A DNA stretch of 64,000 nt from assembly GCA_023434665.1 (NCBI GenBank), contig JAEYSM010000022.1, positions 1-64,000 on the forward strand, read 5' to 3'. Of this stretch, positions 26,828 to 35,508 are shown one piece after another (position 1 is the stretch's first letter; the number at the start of each line of letters is the position of its first letter). The notes under the pieces are model-generated. The model saw only the letters and a program-made list of their open reading frames with translations, ran no database searches and was not told where the DNA came from. Both the position numbers and the translations under genes were made by a program. The stretch comes from Bacteroidota bacterium (GTDB taxonomy: Bacteria; Bacteroidota; Bacteroidia; Bacteroidales; Lentimicrobiaceae).

Positions 26828-26947
26828 ATGAATAATTTTCTGAGAGCTTTAATTGCCGGTTATGGCGCTAAAAAACTAGGCGGAGGTTGTATATCCACCA
26901 TCTTGATCTTTATTCTTTTATGGGTGCTGCTGGGTCAGTGTAGCTAA
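26828..26947 (+). CDS. 39-residue hydrophobic mini-protein
   Basis: ATG at 26828, stop TAA at 26945. The peptide begins MNNFLRALIAGYGAKKLGGG and ends in a strongly hydrophobic helix (residues 22-36) before GQCS. A promoter-like element lies just upstream and the reading is typical of a small single-pass membrane protein. Glycine-rich AKKLGGG before the helix resembles other tiny Bacteroidota membrane peptides. No function is known. It is divergent from the receptor locus and convergent with ybaK-type editing gene, so it is a separate unit. Confidence 0.55.
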   Translation: MNNFLRALIAGYGAKKLGGGCISTILIFILLWVLLGQCS

Positions 26948-26967
26948 ATCCGGCAATGGATTACTGA

Positions 26968-27474
26968 TTAGACGTTTAAGTCTATAAATTCGTATTTATT
27001 ACCCAAATGATTGATAAATCGAAGGAAATCGCTATACCCGATAACTAACGAAGCTCTATTATCATTAGGATGAAAACTTATCTTTGCCATTGCGCTAAGG
27101 TCCTTGTCCAGAAATAGATACACATGGTGTTCTTTATCATGGATTAAACCGAACGGGGAAACTGAGCCCGGTTTAAGTTTCAGGTATTTATCCATTCTTT
27201 GTTCTGAAGCAAAAGAAAGTTTTCCCTGCTTAAGATACTTTTCAAGCATATGAATGCCTAATTCCTTTCGGTGATCAAATATTACCAAATAATGCCTGTT
27301 ACCTTTATGGTTTCTGAAAAACAGGTTCTTGCAATGTGTTGTTTCCTTAATGTCCTTCCAATATTGTATTGCAATTTCGATGGTTGGAGCAGGGGGGTGT
27401 TGATAGTATTCAAAAGGAATGTTGAGTTCTCTCAGTTTATCGTATAATTCCTTATCGCCAATTAACTCATTCAT
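26968..27474 (-). CDS. proX: Prolyl-tRNA editing protein ProXp-ala (YbaK/EbsC family)
   Basis: 168 residues. The block CKNLFFRNHKGNRHYLVIFD holds the catalytic Lys49, and SVSPFGLIHD forms the substrate pocket; both define the ProXp-ala (PrdX) subgroup, which deacylates Ala-tRNA-Pro. It acts in trans and compensates for prolyl-tRNA synthetases without an INS editing domain. It lies 88 bases downstream of gltX on the same strand, and the two may be co-transcribed. Start ATG at 27474 gives the normal size. Confidence 0.9.
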   Translation of the reverse strand: MNELIGDKELYDKLRELNIPFEYYQHPPAPTIEIAIQYWKDIKETTHCKNLFFRNHKGNRHYLVIFDHRKELGIHMLEKYLKQGKLSFASEQRMDKYLKLKPGSVSPFGLIHDKEHHVYLFLDKDLSAMAKISFHPNDNRASLVIGYSDFLRFINHLGNKYEFIDLNV

Positions 27475-27561
27475 TTCAAATTATTTAAAAGCATAACTCC
27501 TTTAGTCAAATGGGGGTTAAGCAGAAATTGAAAGGTCGGTGATTTCAATTAACTAATTCCC

Positions 27562-29076
27562 TTACGATGCATGGATGAGTCTATATATCCTTGCGATTGT
27601 TTCTTCTTTCCCTAGTACGCAAATAATTCCGGCTATTCCCGGACCGAATGCTGATCCCACAAGTGCAAGGCGCAATGAATTCATTACCTGACCCATGTTG
27701 TATCCTGATTGATTTATAAACTCTTTCAAGTCGGATTCAAGCACTTGAGGTTCAAGTTTGGATTGCTCCTGAATGAAATTACTTATTGAATTGAGCATTT
27801 GTGGCGATTCAGGCCGCCATACTTTATTCTTCATCTTCTCATCATAGGTAACTGGTTCCTTAAAGAAGAAGTAAGCCTGATCCCACAAGTCTGAAATAAG
27901 TGTAACCCTTTCTTTTATTAAACCTGCAATCGCATTGAGTTTACTGAAATCAGCATCAATACCTTTCCCAATCAACTGATTTTGCAAAAAGTGAGCTACT
28001 TCAACATCCGATAGATTAGAGAAATACTGATGATTAAACCATTTAGCTTTTTCCGGATCAAACTTAGAACCATGTTTCTGCACTCTATCTATGGAGAAAG
28101 CATCAATAAGTTCTTCCATAGTGAATATCTCCTTTTCAGTTCCCGGATTCCATCCCAACATGGCTAACATATTGACAAAAGCATCTGGAAGATATCCTGA
28201 TTCACGGTAACCGGATGAGATTTCCTTAGTTTTTGGATCAATCCATCGCAATGGAAAAACAGGGAAGCCTAATCTATCTCCGTCTCTTTTACTCAGTTTG
28301 CCATTCCCGTCAGGTTTTAGTAATAAAGGTAAATGAGCAAACTTGGGCGCTTCCCAACCGAAATATTCATACAAAATTACATGGAGAGGGGCAGAGGGTA
28401 ACCATTCTTCACCTCTGATCACATGGGTTATCTCCATGAGATGGTCATCCACAATATTGGCCAGGTGATAAGTTGGCATTCCATCTGACTTGAACAGGAC
28501 TTTATCGTCGAGTTTTGAAGTATCGACAACAACTTCCCCTCTGATAAGATCATCAACTTTTATTACCTGGTCGGCCGGAATGAGAACCCTGATTACATAT
28601 TGGTCGCCTCTTTCAATTCTCTGTTTGACTTCCTCGGGGGAAAGAACCAGTGAATTTTTCATTTCATATCTTGAAAGGTAGTCGTACTGTGGAGTTGCGA
28701 CACCTTTTGCAGTAAGTCTTTCTCTCATTGCTTCGAGCTCCTCCGGAGTATCGAAGGCATAATAAGCTTTACCTTCATTTATGAGCCTTTCAGCATATTC
28801 CGCGTAAATCATCTTTCTTTCACTTTGGCGATATGGCTCATGAGGGCCTCCAACACCAACACCTTCATCATAAATGATTCCACACCAATGTAATGCCTCA
28901 ATTATATATTCTTCGGCTCCTGGAACATACCTGCTTTGATCGGTATCTTCAATCCTTAAGAGGAATTTTCCGTTATACTTTTTAGCAAATAAAAAATTAT
29001 AGAGGGCTGTGCGGACTCCTCCAATGTGTAGAGGGCCAGTTGGACTAGGTGCGAATCTAACTCTTACTTCTTTCAT
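27562..29076 (-). CDS. gltX: Glutamyl-tRNA synthetase
   Basis: 504 residues from the ATG at 29076. An 11-codon extension exists upstream but runs through the -7 box at 29093-29100, so it is rejected. HIGH-equivalent HIGG is at 17-20 in RFAPSPTGPLHIGG; the KMSKS equivalent KLSKR is at 260-264. The C-terminal part is the all-helical anticodon-binding domain. The length is usual for Bacteroidota GluRS. With glnS present in this window, GluRS is expected to be discriminating (charging tRNA-Glu only). Confidence 0.96.
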   Translation of the reverse strand: MKEVRVRFAPSPTGPLHIGGVRTALYNFLFAKKYNGKFLLRIEDTDQSRYVPGAEEYIIEALHWCGIIYDEGVGVGGPHEPYRQSERKMIYAEYAERLINEGKAYYAFDTPEELEAMRERLTAKGVATPQYDYLSRYEMKNSLVLSPEEVKQRIERGDQYVIRVLIPADQVIKVDDLIRGEVVVDTSKLDDKVLFKSDGMPTYHLANIVDDHLMEITHVIRGEEWLPSAPLHVILYEYFGWEAPKFAHLPLLLKPDGNGKLSKRDGDRLGFPVFPLRWIDPKTKEISSGYRESGYLPDAFVNMLAMLGWNPGTEKEIFTMEELIDAFSIDRVQKHGSKFDPEKAKWFNHQYFSNLSDVEVAHFLQNQLIGKGIDADFSKLNAIAGLIKERVTLISDLWDQAYFFFKEPVTYDEKMKNKVWRPESPQMLNSISNFIQEQSKLEPQVLESDLKEFINQSGYNMGQVMNSLRLALVGSAFGPGIAGIICVLGKEETIARIYRLIHAS

Positions 29077-29092
29077 AATGTTATTTATGTTG

Positions 29093-29100
29093 CAAAGATA
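29093..29100 (-). promoter_or_regulatory. -7 element TATCTTTG for gltX
   Basis: On the minus strand TATCTTTG lies 16 bases before the gltX ATG at 29076, a perfect TAnnTTTG match. No clear -33 TTTG was found. Confidence 0.6.
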
Positions 29101-29186
29101 GAAAAACAACTATGGTGTAATTAAATCTCATTTTCTTAATACTTGTTAAACTAAGTAACCCCACATATACAAAGTTCTAATTTGTT

Positions 29187-29194
29187 TACCTTTG
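29187..29194 (+). promoter_or_regulatory. -7 element TACCTTTG for the nucleotide cyclase
   Basis: TACCTTTG matches the consensus, 42 bases before the ATG at 29237. It is divergent from the gltX promoter. Confidence 0.6.
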
Positions 29195-29236
29195 TAGGTT
29201 AGCATCTAAATATTAACCCTTTCAAATGTATTTGGG

Positions 29237-31333
29237 ATGATAAAACAGGCTAAGAATAAATCTCTGATTCCACGATACAGGTTGGGAAGAATCTTTATTT
29301 TCCCTTTGTTGCTTTATCTTTTGCTTGTTTACCCGGTTCTTGGGATCATGCTGGTTAAAAGTTTTCCCCAATTAAAAGAAAAGGGAAAAGTCGAATTCAT
29401 TAAAGAATTGGACGATCATCCTGAGGAAGGTGGACTTGTATTTAAATATGAAAAGGAGGCTACCGGAAATGCTAATATTCAGCTAAATTCAGGGGATAGC
29501 ACCATAACCACACGAGTTGTTCCTGTTGAAACAAATGGTAAATCACCTAGTGGCTTTTCAGGATCTATCAACAGAATGTTCCGTATTGTATTCATTTCAA
29601 GTGTGGTTGGAGGTATTCTTTTTAATATTCCGTTCAAGATATATTTTAAAAGAAAACGAAAGGAGAAAAGTGTTTCTAAAGGATTATATAAGTTTTGCCG
29701 GAGATTCTTACTCAAAACTCCATTAATCAATTCAGGAATTGTATTCTTTGCCTTTACCGTTATGCATATTATAATGGCTATCAGGGTAATGAATCCTTCT
29801 AATTTTGAGGATGAGCTAGGTCGTCGGTTATATCTGAGTTACTTTTTCATTTCAGTAGTAGCATCCCTGCTCAGCACTTTATTTATCTTTTTCTGGCAGA
29901 AACATCTGGTGCACATCAAGTACATCGAATACATCTATTCAAAGGATGAGCTTCAGAAAAGGATATTTGGCCAGACAAGCGGAAAAATCAAAAACCGCTT
30001 ATATACAGCCAGTGCAATGACATCATTGCTCCCCCTTACTGTAGTGTTACTTTATCTATTAATCAGTTTGACGCCCATCCAGGATATGGGGCATTCTACA
30101 CCAGGAGAATTAAGGATTATGCTAGGCCGTTTGACGGATATTATGGGTCCTGACCTCGATCTTGAAGAAGAATTTGGCAAATCAAACTTATACTATATCA
30201 GTGCAATTGACAATGTTTTAATGTTTGCAGGAATCACCAGCGGTATTCTTGTGGCGTTTATTTACATTCTGTTTTTTGTTAGCTGGTCGACCGCTGATAT
30301 AGTTCGTCCTGTTAATGAGTTGGTGAGAAATATGCAGTTTACCAGTGAAGGGAAACTCGATAATTATACGATTGTTAGAACAAACGATGAAATAGGAGTG
30401 ATGTCGGAGGGCTATAATCTAATGACGTCCCGTTTGCGTGATTATATTTATCGTATTTCCCAGATGAATGAGGCTTACTCGAGATTTGTTCCTAATCAGT
30501 TCCTTGAGTTTCTGGGGAAGGAGAATTTCGTGGATATTCAGTTGGGCGACCAGGTGCAAAAGGAGATGTCAGTATTATTCAGCGACATCAGAGGATTTAC
30601 GGAACTTTCGGAGGGGTTGACACCAAAAGAAAATTTCGATTTTATTAACCATTATCTTGGTTACATGGAACCGGTTATCAGAAAGAATAATGGTTTCATC
30701 GACAAGTATATGGGTGACTCCATAATGGCGCTATTTTCAGATTCGGTAGATGATGCGATAAATGCTGCCATTGAAATGCGTTTGGCATTACAACAATTTA
30801 ATAAAGACAGGATAGAAATCGGTATGCCGGCTGTGGATTCAGGTATTGGTATCCATACCGGAAATCTGATGTTAGGTGTAGTAGGAGGGGAGGGCCGAAT
30901 TGATGGAACTGTAATTTCAGATTCAGTTAATCTAGCCTCGCGACTCGAAGGATTAACAAAAATTTATAAAACTTCGATAATCATCAGCGAGGATAGCCTT
31001 ATAAAACTGAATAATCCGGGAAATTATAATTTTAGATTTCTGGATGTTGCCCGTGTGAAAGGTAAAAAGGAGGCTGTTTACATTTTTGAGGTTCTTGATG
31101 GAGAGCCGGAAGAAATAAGAGAACTCAAGATGCAAACTAAAATTACTTTTGGCAAAGGTATTGAAGCATATAAAAACAGGGACTTTAATAGTGCAATAGA
31201 AATATTTACAGAGGTAGTAAAGATTAATCCTTCGGATGCTGCTGCTGCCTTTTACATAAATCGTTGCAGAAATATTACAGGTAAGCAATTACCTGATGAC
31301 TGGAGTGGAATTGAAGTTTTTGACGCTAAATAG
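29237..31333 (+). CDS. Membrane class III adenylate/guanylate cyclase with HAMP and TPR
   Basis: 698 residues. About six membrane helices between 19 and 352 surround two periplasmic or loop segments. HAMP-like linker at about 348-405 (DIVRPVNELVRNMQF...NDEIGVMSEGYNLMTSRL). Catalytic domain about 440-620: metal-binding Asp450 in SVLFSDIRGF and Asp494 in YMGDSIMALF, then GIHTGNLMLGVVGG and DSVNLASRLEGLTK with the transition-state Asn/Arg. A TPR-like pair occupies about 640-690. It should make cAMP or cGMP in response to an envelope signal. ATP versus GTP specificity cannot be set safely. No CRP-family regulator lies nearby. Confidence 0.93.
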   Translation: MIKQAKNKSLIPRYRLGRIFIFPLLLYLLLVYPVLGIMLVKSFPQLKEKGKVEFIKELDDHPEEGGLVFKYEKEATGNANIQLNSGDSTITTRVVPVETNGKSPSGFSGSINRMFRIVFISSVVGGILFNIPFKIYFKRKRKEKSVSKGLYKFCRRFLLKTPLINSGIVFFAFTVMHIIMAIRVMNPSNFEDELGRRLYLSYFFISVVASLLSTLFIFFWQKHLVHIKYIEYIYSKDELQKRIFGQTSGKIKNRLYTASAMTSLLPLTVVLLYLLISLTPIQDMGHSTPGELRIMLGRLTDIMGPDLDLEEEFGKSNLYYISAIDNVLMFAGITSGILVAFIYILFFVSWSTADIVRPVNELVRNMQFTSEGKLDNYTIVRTNDEIGVMSEGYNLMTSRLRDYIYRISQMNEAYSRFVPNQFLEFLGKENFVDIQLGDQVQKEMSVLFSDIRGFTELSEGLTPKENFDFINHYLGYMEPVIRKNNGFIDKYMGDSIMALFSDSVDDAINAAIEMRLALQQFNKDRIEIGMPAVDSGIGIHTGNLMLGVVGGEGRIDGTVISDSVNLASRLEGLTKIYKTSIIISEDSLIKLNNPGNYNFRFLDVARVKGKKEAVYIFEVLDGEPEEIRELKMQTKITFGKGIEAYKNRDFNSAIEIFTEVVKINPSDAAAAFYINRCRNITGKQLPDDWSGIEVFDAK

Positions 31334-31413
31334 GCAAGGTTTCTTGAATTTAAGAACCTCATATATACTTTTTTGAGTTAGTAGAGGTTATATTTTTAAG
31401 ATTATACTGGAGA

Positions 31414-34400
31414 ATGAATAACAATTATACCATACTAATAGATAAGCTCGATGCTTTCATCAAAAAGTATTATGCTAATCTCCTCATCAAGGGAGTGCTG
31501 TATAGTACAGCATTGCTTGGGAGTTTTTTCCTGATATTTACTTTATTCGAGTCGGTAGCCTGGTTCTCAACAACTGTCCGGACCGTCCTTTTCTATTCCT
31601 ACTTGGTATTTGGATCCGTGCTGATTTATCGGTATATCATCAATCCCTTACTGAAATTATACAAAATTGGTTCACGTATTTCTCACGAAATGGCAGCTGA
31701 AATTGTGGGAAAGCATTTTAGTGATGTCAAGGACACGTTACTCAATACACTCCAATTAAAGAGACTTGCTGATGACTCTCCTGATAATTATGATTTGATA
31801 ATTGCAGGAATCAATAAGAAGTCAGAAAAACTAATGACTATTCCATTCAAGTCGGCTGTTGATTATGCATCCAATAGAAAGTATCTTTATTGGGCACTTC
31901 CACCAATTTTGGTAATAGTTATTCTTTTATTAGCATCTCCAAAAGTTTTAACTGATCCCGGAAGTCGTTTGATTAATCATTCAGTTACTTTTTCAAAACC
32001 ATTACCTTTTTCATTGAGTATTAAAAATGAGGACCTTACGGCAATTCAACAAGAGGATTTCGTTTTAAACGTTTTTGTGTCAGGTCAGGAATTACCATCT
32101 GAAATTTTCTTACTTGTTGATGGGAATGAATATAGAATGCATCCTCTTAATAAGTTGAATTTTGAATATACTTTTAAAAAGATTCAGAAAGATCAGGATT
32201 TCAGGCTGATGGCAGCTGGTTACACGAGTGAAAAATATTTTATAAAAGTGCTCCCAAAGCCAATTATCTTGAATTACGATATTGAGTTACAGTATCCTGC
32301 ATACCTTAAACGACAGAATGAGGTCATTTCAAATGTTGGTGATATTAATGTTCCACAAGGAACTGTACTGAACTGGAAGTTCTATACCCGTGATGCAGAA
32401 ACCATTACTTTTAAGCTGGGTGATGAAGTAAAACAATTGTTGTCAGGCCAGAGTAACACCTTTAACACCAGTCACAAACTGATGAGTGGTACCGATATCA
32501 CAATTTCAAGCAGCAACAAGTATCTGACTAACAACGATTCACTAATATTTTATGCTAATGCACTGGCAGATATGTACCCTACTATTAATCTTGAGGAATA
32601 CAGAGATAGCATATTTGATAACAGGCTGTATTTTAGAGGTTTAATAAGAGATGACCATGGATTCAGGAACCTTGATTTTAAAATGAGCCGCTTAAGAGAT
32701 GGTGAAAAAGGTGCTGAAATGTCGACTCAGGTGCTTATTGAAAAGGATGTTACAGAACAAAACTTCTATTATTATTTCGACCTAATGACCTTAGGACTCG
32801 ATCCGGGCGAAAATATTGCTTATTATTTCGAAGTATGGGACAATGATGGTGTAAATGGTTCTAAATCAGCACGTTCACAAGAAATGACATTTAGAATCCC
32901 TACTCTTGATGAGATTAATGCCATGGTTAATAAGCATCAGGAGGATTTGAAAGATGATTTTGAGCAGACCATTAAGGAAGCTAAAAATATTCAGGAGGCT
33001 ATTGATAAGTTGAATGCCGATTTCATCAATAAGAAAGACTTAAACTATCAAGACAAGAAACAAATTGAGGATCTGATTCAAAGACATAAGAATTTGCAAG
33101 AAAAGATTGAGGACATGCAGCTTGAAAGTAAGCAAATGAATGTAAAAGAATCACAGATAAAAAAAGTAGATGAGACTATAGTTGAGAAGCAGAAGCAGCT
33201 TGAAAAACTTTTCGAAGACATTATGTCGGAAGAAATGAAAAAAATGTTTGAAGAGTTGCAGAAATTGATGGATGAATTCAATAAAGATAAGGTAAAAGAT
33301 ATTCTTGAAAAAATACAAATGTCGGCCGAAGATCTGGAAAAAGATCTTGATAGAAACCTTGAGCTATTTAAGCAACTCGAGTTTGACAAGAAGCTAACCG
33401 AAGCAATCGAAGCTTTAAAGAAACTGGCAGAGGAAGAGTCGCAGCTTTCTCAACAAACCAGTGAAAGTCCAAAGAAAGAATCTGAGAATCTTCAGAAGAA
33501 ACAAGAAGAAATAAAAGACCAATTCAATGAATTGGGTAAGGAGCTCGAGGAGCTTAAAAATCTTAATGAGAAACTCGAGGAACCCAACAACTTTGATCTT
33601 CCTGAATCAGAAAAAAGTGATATTGAAAAAGAGATGAAAGAGAGCATGGAAAATCTCAAAGAATCTCAAATGAAGAAAGCTTCGGAAAATCAGAAGAAAG
33701 CTTCTGATAAAATGAAACAAATGAGTGATGACTTGTTTCAGATGCAGCAGGAGATGAATGATGAACAATTAGGAGAGGATGCTGCTGCACTCAGAGTCAT
33801 TCTCGAAAATCTGGTTAGGATTTCTTTCGACCAGGAAGATTTAATGAGTCGCCTTCAGGCCATCAATAGGTCTGATCCTAAATACCCAACATTAGCAGAG
33901 GAACAAAAACGACTTAAAGATAATCTGTTGATGGTTGAAGATTCATTACTTGCATTAAGTAAGCGACAACCGATGATTGGGAATTTTGTCAATCGTGAGA
34001 TAAGGGATATTAATAACAATACTGAAATGGCACTTGAGGCGCTGCAAAAAAGGTCTGTTGGGATGGCTGGTTCTAAACAGCAATATGTGATGACAGCCGT
34101 AAATAACCTCGCATTATTATTATCCGAATCACTAAAGAACATGGAGCAATCATTAAATATGAAGGCCTCAGGTAAATCGGGAAAGTCAAATCCTAAACCT
34201 GGTAAAGGAAAGAATTCCATGAAATCAATGCGTCAAATGCAAGAGCAGTTAAATCAGCAGATGGAGGAATTACGTAAAGGAATGTCACCAAAACCTGGAG
34301 AGAAAGGAAAGCAAGGACAAGGATCGCAAATGAGTGAGCAATTGGCTAGGATGGCTGCTCAACAGGAGGCATTGAGAAGGATGCTACAGCAGTATGCAGA

Positions 34401-34761
34401 TGAATTACAGAAAGAAGGAAATGTGAATCAACAGGGAATGCAAAAAATGTTGCAGGAAATGGAAAAAACTGAGAGTGATCTTGTGAATAAAATTTTAAAC
34501 CAGCAAACCATGAAAAGGCAGCAGGAGATTTTAACGAGATTACTTGAATCGGAAAAAGCTGAAATGAAGCGGGAGCAAGAGGAAAGAAGAGAATCAAACG
34601 AAGGGAAGGATATTCCAAGACCAGATCCAGCTAAATTTTTCGATAGCATTGGACTACCTTCAAAAGAAACCGAGTTAATACATACTATACCACCTTCCTT
34701 CAGAAATTATTACCGGAACAAAGTAAATAGTTACTTTATTCAAATACCCGCAAGTGAATAA
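31414..34761 (+). CDS. DUF4175 family large membrane coiled-coil protein
   Basis: 1115 residues. Two or three N-terminal helices (about 24-44, 50-72 and 155-175), an Ig-like/beta-rich region at about 190-490 (FELYF-like YYFEVWDNDGVNGSKS), then a very long charged coiled coil (about 510-1090) rich in Glu, Lys, Gln and Met. The C-terminus is SIGLPSKETELIHTIPPSFRNYY. It belongs to the DUF4175 group of Bacteroidota, anchored in the inner membrane with a huge periplasmic stalk; the role is unknown. ybeY follows after 15 bases on the same strand, so they are probably co-transcribed. Confidence 0.9.
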   Translation: MNNNYTILIDKLDAFIKKYYANLLIKGVLYSTALLGSFFLIFTLFESVAWFSTTVRTVLFYSYLVFGSVLIYRYIINPLLKLYKIGSRISHEMAAEIVGKHFSDVKDTLLNTLQLKRLADDSPDNYDLIIAGINKKSEKLMTIPFKSAVDYASNRKYLYWALPPILVIVILLLASPKVLTDPGSRLINHSVTFSKPLPFSLSIKNEDLTAIQQEDFVLNVFVSGQELPSEIFLLVDGNEYRMHPLNKLNFEYTFKKIQKDQDFRLMAAGYTSEKYFIKVLPKPIILNYDIELQYPAYLKRQNEVISNVGDINVPQGTVLNWKFYTRDAETITFKLGDEVKQLLSGQSNTFNTSHKLMSGTDITISSSNKYLTNNDSLIFYANALADMYPTINLEEYRDSIFDNRLYFRGLIRDDHGFRNLDFKMSRLRDGEKGAEMSTQVLIEKDVTEQNFYYYFDLMTLGLDPGENIAYYFEVWDNDGVNGSKSARSQEMTFRIPTLDEINAMVNKHQEDLKDDFEQTIKEAKNIQEAIDKLNADFINKKDLNYQDKKQIEDLIQRHKNLQEKIEDMQLESKQMNVKESQIKKVDETIVEKQKQLEKLFEDIMSEEMKKMFEELQKLMDEFNKDKVKDILEKIQMSAEDLEKDLDRNLELFKQLEFDKKLTEAIEALKKLAEEESQLSQQTSESPKKESENLQKKQEEIKDQFNELGKELEELKNLNEKLEEPNNFDLPESEKSDIEKEMKESMENLKESQMKKASENQKKASDKMKQMSDDLFQMQQEMNDEQLGEDAAALRVILENLVRISFDQEDLMSRLQAINRSDPKYPTLAEEQKRLKDNLLMVEDSLLALSKRQPMIGNFVNREIRDINNNTEMALEALQKRSVGMAGSKQQYVMTAVNNLALLLSESLKNMEQSLNMKASGKSGKSNPKPGKGKNSMKSMRQMQEQLNQQMEELRKGMSPKPGEKGKQGQGSQMSEQLARMAAQQEALRRMLQQYADELQKEGNVNQQGMQKMLQEMEKTESDLVNKILNQQTMKRQQEILTRLLESEKAEMKREQEERRESNEGKDIPRPDPAKFFDSIGLPSKETELIHTIPPSFRNYYRNKVNSYFIQIPASE

Positions 34762-34776
34762 TATTTATATATCAAT

Positions 34777-35193
34777 ATGGCGACAGTTAACTTTTTTAGT
34801 GAAGGAATTGAATTCAACATTGAAAATCCCTATCAAGTCATCAATTGGATTGAGAGAGTTATAAAAGATAAGGGTTTTGCACAAGGTACTATCAATTATA
34901 TCTTTTGCTCAGATGATTATTTGCTTGGGATTAATCAGCAATATTTAGATCATGATACTTACACTGATATTATTACTTTCGATTATTCAAAAAGTGGAGT
35001 AGTAAGTGGCGATATCTTTATTAGTATCGATAGGATAAAAGAAAATGCGTCGATATATAAAACGACTTTTGAAAACGAATTAATGCGAGTGATCATTCAC
35101 GGAATATTACACCTTACGGGGATAAAGGATAAAACCGAGGCAGAGGGAAAAGAAATGCGTAGAAACGAAGATCATTACCTTAATCTTTTTTAA
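34777..35193 (+). CDS. ybeY: Endoribonuclease YbeY (rRNA maturation factor), Asp variant of the zinc site
   Basis: 138 residues, UPF0054 fold. The metal motif HGILHLTGIKD has His108 and His112, but the third ligand His of the E. coli motif (HGxLHLxGyDH) is replaced by Asp118. That D-for-H form is usual in my recollection of Bacteroidota YbeY, so the enzyme may still bind metal. It processes rRNA 3' ends and quality-controls ribosomes. Lies in a short operon-like row after DUF4175 and before mnmG, but a 315-base gap with its own promoter separates it from mnmG. Confidence 0.93.
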   Translation: MATVNFFSEGIEFNIENPYQVINWIERVIKDKGFAQGTINYIFCSDDYLLGINQQYLDHDTYTDIITFDYSKSGVVSGDIFISIDRIKENASIYKTTFENELMRVIIHGILHLTGIKDKTEAEGKEMRRNEDHYLNLF

Positions 35194-35435
35194 AAACTCT
35201 CCGCTACTCCTCTATATATTTTCTAAAATCATCTTTTCGTACTTTCTTTCCCACATTAACGATAGATAGCAGTGGTTATTATTTTTGACACTCTGTTATA
35301 ATACCGAGGAATAGGAGAGAAGATTAATGACTGTTTACCGTTTGCACCTTTAGGTTACTTTCACTATTATTCCAGTTATTGCTATCCTTCTCCTGGTAGA
35401 TTTAACTTTTCCTAAGTATCAACCCCAATATTGCG

Positions 35436-35443
35436 TATTTTTG
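35436..35443 (+). promoter_or_regulatory. -7 element TATTTTTG for mnmG
   Basis: TATTTTTG lies 65 bases before the mnmG ATG at 35509; the leader contains a parS site. It supports starting the gene at 35509 rather than at the upstream TTG at 35431. The rest of the 35194-35508 gap holds no recognisable gene. Confidence 0.55.
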
Positions 35444-35482
35444 CAGCCCTAAAACTTCGAACTCTAATTGTTATTAGACTAT

Positions 35483-35498
35483 TGTTCCACGTGAAACA
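35483..35498 (+). promoter_or_regulatory. parS centromere site (ParB binding), upstream of mnmG
   Basis: The 16-mer TGTTCCACGTGAAACA is identical to a known parS variant of consensus TGTTNCACGTGAAACA. It lies 11 bases before the mnmG ATG. It is the exact reverse complement of the second site at 37413-37428. Confidence 0.85.
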
Positions 35499-35508
35499 AG
35501 GCAATAAA

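Noticed and set aside
35431..35508. N-terminal extension of mnmG from a TTG
   Set aside because: The extension overlaps the -7 promoter box and parS, and is not found in MnmG proteins; the ATG at 35509 gives the normal length.
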